Part shown: piece after piece, positions 8,054 through 12,237 of the stretch
Layout of the letters: every line of letters starts with the position of its first letter
How positions within the stretch are numbered: the first letter of the stretch is position 1
NCBI GenBank assembly: GCA_946479395.1
Contig: CAMLFV010000080.1
Location: forward strand, 1-12,237
Reading direction: 5' to 3'
DNA: 12,237 nucleotides
DNA from: an uncultured Flavobacterium sp.
GTDB lineage: Bacteria > Bacteroidota > Bacteroidia > Flavobacteriales > Flavobacteriaceae
The notes under the pieces: model-generated
Database searches by the model: none
Seen by the model: the letters and a program-made list of their open reading frames with translations, nothing else
What the model was told of the DNA's origin: nothing
Translations under genes and position numbers: made by a program

Positions 8054-8524
8054 CTAATATTTAATTTCTACGTTTAATTGCCTGTTTTCTTTGGCTGCGG
8101 TTTTATCCATTGTTGTACCAACGGTTACGCCAATTGCCACACCAATAGGTAAACCTAATGCAAACAAACCGGGCTTTTTTAAAAGTACACCTGTGAGAAC
8201 GCCCAACGGTATGCCAAAAACAGTCATTCCAAGCGCTAGCCAAAGTGTTCTGTAATAATTTTTAGGAACTAACTTTAATTCTTTTTCCAGTAACCTTAAA
8301 ATTGCCGTTTGCTTTTTCTTTATTACTTTTCTTAAATCGTTAGTTGTTAAAGAATTTGAGGTATTAATTTCTTGAACCTCCTTGTTGATTGTTTCAACAA
8401 TAGCATCAGGCAATTCTCTTTTTCTTAATTCACTTAAAAGAATATCAAACTGATTGTAAAGCTGACTTAATCTAATATCGCTTTCTAAATTTTTTACTCC
8501 TCTTAATTTAATTATCGTCATCAT
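8054..8524 (-). CDS. Uncharacterised small membrane protein with two C-terminal helices
   Basis: I do not recognise a named family. The 156-residue protein has a charged, helical cytoplasmic-type N-terminal part (about 1-90, rich in Leu, Lys and Glu, with possible coiled-coil segments around 18-36 and 62-85). Two glycine-rich membrane segments follow (about 93-115 and 118-139) with a KKPG turn between them. The second helix has small residues spaced as in a glycine zipper (GLPIGVAIGVTVG). A short polar tail containing KENRQLNVEIKY ends it. There is no signal peptide. Two adjacent ATGs are available at the start; the first overlaps the rluD stop as TAATG. It sits in the middle of a tightly packed operon, so it is very likely expressed. 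Confidence 0.82.
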   Translation of the reverse strand: MMTIIKLRGVKNLESDIRLSQLYNQFDILLSELRKRELPDAIVETINKEVQEINTSNSLTTNDLRKVIKKKQTAILRLLEKELKLVPKNYYRTLWLALGMTVFGIPLGVLTGVLLKKPGLFALGLPIGVAIGVTVGTTMDKTAAKENRQLNVEIKY

Positions 8525-9564
8525 TAATCTTCTTCTTCAACAATTTCGTGGTTGTTAGAATAGTTTCGCCAACGATCAATAGCCTGAACCATATCGTTTG
8601 GTAAATCTGTTTCAAAACGCATGAATTCCTTTTTAATTGGGTGCATAAACCCAAGTGTTTTAGCATGCAAAGCCTGTCGTGGCAATACTTTAAACGTGTT
8701 TTCTACAAACTGTTTGTATTTTGTAAAAGTTGTTCCTTTCAAAATTTTCTCACCACCGTAACGTTCGTCGTTAAACAAGGTATGCCCAATTGCTTTCATA
8801 TGTACGCGAATTTGGTGTGTTCTACCCGTTTCTAATCTGCATGAAACCAAAGTTACATATCCCAAACGTTCAATAACCTTATAATGTGTAACTGCATATT
8901 TTGCTCCGGTTGAATCATCTGGGAACGATGCCATTTGCATACGATCTACCTTATGGCGACCAATATAACTTTCTATTGTTCCTTCGTTTTCTTCAACGTT
9001 TCCCCAAACAATAGCAATATATTCGCGTTCGGTTGATTTTTCGGCAAACTGTTTTTGCAGTTCACTCATGGTCCAATCAGTTTTGGCAATAACCAATAAT
9101 CCTGTGGTGTCTTTATCAATTCTGTGCACCAAACCAGGACGTTCGGAACTATTTAAAGGCAAATTTTCGAAATGATACGCCAAAGCGTTTACCAACGTTC
9201 CTGTGTAATTTCCGTGCCCCGGATGCACCACCAAACCTGCAGGTTTGTTAATTACCAGCAAATCATCATCTTCATAAACAATATCCAACGGAATATTTTC
9301 TGGAATGATAATATTTTCAAACGGAGGTTGTTCCATAAGAACACGTACCACATCGTTCGCTTTTACTTTATGATTTGATTTTACAGGAACATCGTTCACA
9401 AAAATATTTCCGTTATCTGCTGCTTTCTGAATTTTGTTTCGAGTTGCATTTTCAACAAGATTCATCAGAAATTTATCAACACGCAACGGCGCCTGACCTT
9501 TACCAGCTTCAAAACGGTAATGTTCGTATAATTCGTCTTCTATTAAATTGTTATATTCTGTCAT
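8524..9564 (-). CDS. rluD: RluA/RluD-family rRNA pseudouridine synthase
   Basis: This enzyme isomerises uridine to pseudouridine in large-subunit rRNA; RluD modifies helix 69 of 23S rRNA. The 346-residue protein has an N-terminal S4 RNA-binding domain (about 26-75: LRVDKFLMN ... NGNIFVNDVPV ... VKANDVVRV). The RluA-type catalytic domain contains NKPAGLVVHPGHG (106-118), the catalytic motif HRIDKDTTGLLV with Asp150, and the C-terminal GRTHQIRVHM. The S4 domain and length favour RluD over the smaller RluA or RluC types, though exact uridine targets are inferred. The gene begins three bases after the PASTA gene stop. Both belong to the same operon. Confidence 0.92.
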   Translation of the reverse strand: MTEYNNLIEDELYEHYRFEAGKGQAPLRVDKFLMNLVENATRNKIQKAADNGNIFVNDVPVKSNHKVKANDVVRVLMEQPPFENIIIPENIPLDIVYEDDDLLVINKPAGLVVHPGHGNYTGTLVNALAYHFENLPLNSSERPGLVHRIDKDTTGLLVIAKTDWTMSELQKQFAEKSTEREYIAIVWGNVEENEGTIESYIGRHKVDRMQMASFPDDSTGAKYAVTHYKVIERLGYVTLVSCRLETGRTHQIRVHMKAIGHTLFNDERYGGEKILKGTTFTKYKQFVENTFKVLPRQALHAKTLGFMHPIKKEFMRFETDLPNDMVQAIDRWRNYSNNHEIVEEED

Positions 9565-9567
9565 TCA

Positions 9568-10191
9568 TTAAAAAATTGAATCGATTTCGGGTGCAGTATC
9601 TTCATACATCTCACCTAAAGAATCAGGTTCTGGCGTGTATCCTAACATACCATCGCCCAAGATTAAATCGATTTTTGAATTTTTAAGTACTTTATCGCCC
9701 ATGCGTAAAATTCTGCCGTCTTGTTCAATACGCAAAACAACATCTTTAGCAAAATCGGGTTCGTATTTTATTTGTCCTTTCACCAAACCTAACGATTCTA
9801 AAATTGCTGTTGAATGGCGCAACGTTCTACCATCTAAATTTGGTAAACGTACAGACGAGTATCCTTTAGCATTAATCTTTACATAAATTTTACGACCTTG
9901 TTTTACGGCATCGTTTGCTTTTGGATCTTGTTCTGAAATTGTTAACGGCGGATACTTTGGATTGTAATCAATTGTATCTATAATAATAATTTCAAAACCA
10001 TTATCGGCAACGGCATTCATAGCCTTTTCAACCTTCATTTTGGTTAAATCAGGTACCGTGATTTCTTTTCCGTGACGTGTATAAATATTTAAAAACTGTA
10101 AACTACCAAAAATCAGCAAACCAATAATTACTACTGCCCCAATTAACGAGAAAATAAATTGCTTACTTTTTATAAATGATGTAAAACCCAT
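9568..10191 (-). CDS. Membrane-anchored PASTA domain protein without a kinase
   Basis: A 207-residue protein with a short cytoplasmic start (MGFTSFIKSKQ), one membrane helix (about 11-34) and a periplasmic part with two PASTA domains. The first is about 43-107 (VPDLTKMKVEKA ... ISEQDPKANDAVKQG) and the second about 113-180 (LPNLDGRTLRHS ... LRMGDKVLKNS). It ends in an acidic tail rich in Asp, Glu and Pro. PASTA domains bind peptidoglycan fragments in penicillin-binding proteins and Ser/Thr kinases; here neither catalytic domain is present. I chose the ATG at 10189-10191 because the frame's longer extension runs back into the divergent ddl gene and through the promoter region. First gene of the eight-gene block. 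Confidence 0.9.
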   Translation of the reverse strand: MGFTSFIKSKQFIFSLIGAVVIIGLLIFGSLQFLNIYTRHGKEITVPDLTKMKVEKAMNAVADNGFEIIIIDTIDYNPKYPPLTISEQDPKANDAVKQGRKIYVKINAKGYSSVRLPNLDGRTLRHSTAILESLGLVKGQIKYEPDFAKDVVLRIEQDGRILRMGDKVLKNSKIDLILGDGMLGYTPEPDSLGEMYEDTAPEIDSIF

Positions 10192-10208
10192 AGAGTTATT
10201 TATTTTAG

Positions 10209-10216
10209 CAAAGTTA
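10209..10216 (-). promoter_or_regulatory. Predicted -7 box for the PASTA-to-DUF2911 operon
   Basis: The minus strand reads TAACTTTG, matching the Bacteroidota -7 consensus TAnnTTTG, 17 bases before the PASTA ATG. This would leave a leader of about ten bases. No good -33 TTTG element is visible at the standard spacing. It lies in the only intergenic space upstream of the operon, which supports it. Promoter activity is inferred. Confidence 0.5.
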
Positions 10217-10240
10217 TCAATTATGTTACGTGTATTTTTA

Positions 10241-10248
10241 TAAATTTG
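10241..10248 (+). promoter_or_regulatory. Predicted -7 box for ddl-coaD
   Basis: The plus strand reads TAAATTTG, an exact TAnnTTTG match, about 56 bases before the ddl ATG. It lies back to back with the box serving the divergent PASTA operon, only about 24 bases apart, so the two promoters would overlap in their upstream elements. No strong -33 element is seen. The region is very AT-rich, so chance matches are possible. Confidence 0.45.
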
Positions 10249-10304
10249 TTTTAAAGTAAACCAAATACAGCTTACAAAAATAAAATATAAAAATACATTA
10301 TTAA

Positions 10305-11288
10305 ATGAAAAACGTAGCAATTATTATGGGAGGATATTCTAGCGAATATAAAATATCCTTAAAAAGCGGCGAAGTTGTTTATAATCATTTAGATAGCACT
10401 AAATATAATTTATACAAAATACACATTTTAACAGAAGACTGGTTTTATGTTGATGAGCAAAATAACCGCTTTGTTGTTGATAAAAACGATTTTTCGGTAA
10501 CGGTAAACAACCAGAAAATACAATTCGATGTTGTTTTTAACGCCATTCACGGAACACCGGGCGAAGACGGATTGATACAAGCGTATTTAAAGCTGTTGAA
10601 TATTCCGCAAACGTCTTGTAATTATTACCAATCGGCACTTACGTTTAACAAGCGCGACATGCTTTCGGTATTGAAACCATACGGAATTAAAACGGCCATT
10701 TCGTACTACTTGAATAAAGGTGATGTTATTGCAGAAGATCAGATTATTCAGCGTGTTGGATTGCCTTGTTTCGTAAAACCGAATAAATCAGGTTCAAGTT
10801 TTGGAATTTCAATGGTTAAAGACAGCGAGCAACTTTTGCCTGCAATTGAAAAAGCGTATGCCGAAGACGATGAAATTATTATTGAAAGTTATTTAAAAGG
10901 AACAGAAGTTTCGGTTGGTGTAATTAAATATCAAAATGACACAATTGTTCTGCCAATAACCGAAATTGTTTCTGAAAACGATTTTTTTGATTACGAAGCG
11001 AAATACGAAGGAAAATCCAGTGAGATTACTCCTGCAAGAATATCCGATGAAGAAAAAGCAAAAGTTGAAGATGTTGCCAAACGCATTTATACTATTTTAA
11101 AAATGGATGGTTTTTCTCGATCTGAATTTATCTTGGTAAGCGGCGAACCTTTTTTATTAGAGATGAATACCGTTCCGGGATTAACAACCGAAAGTATTTT
11201 ACCGCAACAAGCACGCGAAGCAGGAATTTCGTTAAACCAATTGTTTGATAACGCTATTGAATTAGCATTAACCAGAACACATTTTTAA
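10305..11288 (+). CDS. ddl: D-alanine--D-alanine ligase
   Basis: Ddl joins two D-alanines with ATP for the peptidoglycan stem. This 327-residue ATP-grasp enzyme has the N-terminal GGYSSE with Glu14, HGTPGEDG (82-89), the ATP-binding lysine in FVKPNKSGSSFG (Lys158, Ser164), and the metal-binding end LLEMNTVPGLT (Glu286, Asn288). Two positions differ from E. coli DdlB. The segment DFFDYEAKY puts Phe228 where DdlB has Tyr216, and RSEF (272-275) has Glu274 where DdlB has Asp257. The second change is conservative for metal binding. The first is the position known to influence D-Ala versus D-lactate as second substrate. Length is normal. The stop overlaps the coaD ATG as TAATG. Enzyme family is firm; strict D-Ala specificity is inferred. 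Confidence 0.96.
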   Translation: MKNVAIIMGGYSSEYKISLKSGEVVYNHLDSTKYNLYKIHILTEDWFYVDEQNNRFVVDKNDFSVTVNNQKIQFDVVFNAIHGTPGEDGLIQAYLKLLNIPQTSCNYYQSALTFNKRDMLSVLKPYGIKTAISYYLNKGDVIAEDQIIQRVGLPCFVKPNKSGSSFGISMVKDSEQLLPAIEKAYAEDDEIIIESYLKGTEVSVGVIKYQNDTIVLPITEIVSENDFFDYEAKYEGKSSEITPARISDEEKAKVEDVAKRIYTILKMDGFSRSEFILVSGEPFLLEMNTVPGLTTESILPQQAREAGISLNQLFDNAIELALTRTHF

Positions 11289-11740
11289 TGAAAAAAGCAG
11301 TTTTTCCAGGTTCGTTTGATCCCATAACCAACGGACACGTAGATGTTATTACCCGAGCTTTGCCTTTGTTCGATGAAATTATTATTGCCATTGGTACAAA
11401 CGCCGAAAAAAAATATATGTTTACTTTAGAAGAACGCAAACGTTTTATTGAAGAAACTTTTGCCAACGAACCTAAAGTTAAGGTTGATCTTTACCAAGGA
11501 TTGACCATTGATTACTGCAAAGAACAAAAAGCCGATTTTTTATTGCGTGGTTTACGCAACCCAGCCGATTTTGAGTTTGAAAAAGCCATTGCACATGCCA
11601 ACCGATTGGTTTCGGGTATTGAAACGGTTTTCTTACTAACAGCTGTAGATACATCGTTTATTAGCTCAAGCATTGTGCGCGATTTTATTCGCAATAATGG
11701 TGATTATAGTTTGTTGGTTCCAAGGGCGGTTAAGAAATAA
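11288..11740 (+). CDS. coaD: Phosphopantetheine adenylyltransferase
   Basis: CoaD transfers AMP from ATP to 4'-phosphopantetheine, the penultimate step of coenzyme A synthesis, as a cytoplasmic hexamer. The 150-residue protein is at the usual short length. It shows the nucleotidyltransferase motif TNGH (14-17, the TxGH form) within PGSFDPITNGHVDVI, then RGLRNPADFEFE (87-98) and SFISSSIVRDF (123-133), the counterpart of the family's ISSTxVR. It is translationally joined to ddl by a shared base (TAATG). It converges with sucD, with a terminator hairpin between. Confidence 0.97.
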   Translation: MKKAVFPGSFDPITNGHVDVITRALPLFDEIIIAIGTNAEKKYMFTLEERKRFIEETFANEPKVKVDLYQGLTIDYCKEQKADFLLRGLRNPADFEFEKAIAHANRLVSGIETVFLLTAVDTSFISSSIVRDFIRNNGDYSLLVPRAVKK

Positions 11741-11770
11741 TCACTTTACAAAAAATTATAATTGTAGATA

Positions 11771-11785
11771 AGACCTCACAGGTTT
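11771..11785. repeat. Possible half of a dispersed flavobacterial palindrome
   Basis: AGACCTCACAGGTTT lies in the space between coaD and sucD. From memory, flavobacterial intergenic regions carry dispersed palindromes of this motif followed by its inverse (AAACCTGTGAGGTCT). Here only the left half is visible; an A-rich run replaces the right half. Its own ACCT-CAC-AGGT core is a small inverted repeat. That it belongs to a repeat family is not provable from this window. Confidence 0.3.
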
Positions 11786-11802
11786 AAAAAAATAAATAAA
11801 AA

Positions 11803-11830
11803 AAAGCGATGACTGTAAAATCATCGCTTT
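11803..11830. terminator. Terminator between converging coaD and sucD
   Basis: A ten-base perfect stem (AAAGCGATGA pairing with TCATCGCTTT) encloses an eight-base loop. Read on the minus strand the stem is followed by a long T-rich run, giving a strong terminator for sucD about 20 bases after its stop. On the plus strand the stem is followed by TTTCTTTG, a weaker tract that could still serve coaD. Confidence 0.85.
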
Positions 11831-11851
11831 CTTTGTTATATAGAAAAGAAA

Positions 11852-12237
11852 TTATCCTAAAACTTCTTTTACTTTTTTACCGATTTCTGCTGGAGAATCA
11901 ACAACGTGGATACCGCTTTCTCTCATGATGCGTTTTTTAGCTTCTGCTGTATCATCAGCACCACCAACAATTGCACCTGCGTGACCCATTGTACGACCTT
12001 TAGGAGCTGTTTCACCTGCGATGAATCCAATAACTGGTTTTTTGTTTCCGTTTTCTTTAATCCAACGTGCAGCATCAGCTTCTAACTGCCCACCAATTTC
12101 ACCAATCATAATGATTGCTTCTGTTTCTGGATCGTTCATTAATAATTCAACCGCTTCTTTAGTTGTAGTTCCAATAATTGGATCTCCACCGATACCGATA
12201 GCTGTTGTGATTCCGAAACCTTGACGAACCACCTGAT
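11852..12237 (-). CDS. sucD: Succinyl-CoA ligase alpha subunit, C-terminal part (cut by window edge)
   Basis: SucD with SucC converts succinyl-CoA to succinate in the TCA cycle, making ATP or GTP. Only the last 128 residues or so are present; the frame stays open to the window edge and the real start lies beyond it. The apparent first codon at 12232 is a GTG inside the gene (QVVRQGFG...), not a start. Recognisable family segments are [19 protein letters not shown], the catalytic stretch [17 protein letters not shown] with the phosphohistidine (codon 11981-11983), and the end [10 protein letters not shown] terminator follows the stop. Assignment is firm. Confidence 0.96.
   Translation of the reverse strand, partial: QVVRQGFGITTAIGIGGDPIIGTTTKEAVELLMNDPETEAIIMIGEIGGQLEADAARWIKENGNKKPVIGFIAGETAPKGRTMGHAGAIVGGADDTAEAKKRIMRESGIHVVDSPAEIGKKVKEVLG

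Larger units (their letters stand above)
2063..10216 (-). other. Predicted eight-gene operon (PASTA, rluD, small membrane protein, FMN reductase-like, pabB, tilS, dsbD, DUF2911)
   Basis: All eight genes lie on the minus strand. Junctions in order are a 3-base gap, TAATG overlap, 4-base gap, TAATG overlap, 7-base overlap, ATGA overlap and 9-base gap. No terminator-like hairpin was noticed inside; one follows the last gene, and a promoter-like box precedes the first. This strongly suggests one transcript, although internal promoters inside coding regions cannot be excluded. Confidence 0.75.

Noticed and set aside
8641..9886. Plus-strand open frames opposite rluD and the PASTA gene
   Set aside because: Cysteine- and histidine-rich shadow translations with no plausible start context.
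10192..10320. N-terminal extension of the PASTA protein with an extra membrane-like stretch
   Set aside because: It begins inside ddl and crosses the divergent promoter region; MGFTSF followed by a single helix is the natural start.
1..12237. Mobile element, CRISPR, toxin-antitoxin or defence system
   Set aside because: No transposase, regularly spaced repeats, integrase or paired small toxin genes were seen; coding content is almost entirely core genes.

Overview
The window is chromosomal DNA from an AT-rich member of the Bacteroidota, most likely a Flavobacteriaceae species. Genus is not resolvable by eye. The evidence is the style of the proteins (a DUF2911 protein, a long DsbD with its own thioredoxin domain, a PASTA protein without a kinase, a lipoprotein with an acidic export-like signal after its cysteine), promoter-like TAnnTTTG boxes, and the general absence of Shine-Dalgarno sequences in front of genes. 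It is densely coding. No gap exceeds 300 bases, and there is no tRNA, rRNA, insertion sequence, CRISPR array or phage gene.

Layout from left to right. Bases 1-84 hold the last 27 codons of a plus-strand gene of unknown identity. A near-perfect bidirectional terminator (143-178) separates it from a minus-strand pair: purB (adenylosuccinate lyase) followed by a small lipocalin-like lipoprotein. This pair starts from its own predicted promoter near 2009-2016.

From about 10216 down to 2063 runs one minus-strand block of eight genes: PASTA membrane protein, RluD-type pseudouridine synthase, small two-helix membrane protein, NAD(P)H-dependent FMN reductase-like protein, pabB, tilS, dsbD, and a DUF2911 protein. 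Every junction is either an overlap or a gap of nine bases or fewer, and the block ends at a clear terminator (2063-2089). It reads as a single long operon mixing rRNA and tRNA modification, folate synthesis, periplasmic redox chemistry and envelope proteins.

Divergent from that block, ddl and coaD form a plus-strand pair joined by a TAATG stop/start. They run towards the 3' part of sucD (minus strand, cut by the window edge). A terminator hairpin lies between the converging ends, next to a short half-palindrome that may be a relic of a dispersed repeat.

Most of the content is core metabolism. I see no clear new defence or mobile system. The points most worth a second look are the phenylalanine at the specificity position of Ddl, the pairing of a kinase-less PASTA protein with ddl, the uncharacterised two-helix protein in the operon, the putative surface lipoprotein with a calcium-loop-like motif, and the repeated TAATG junctions.
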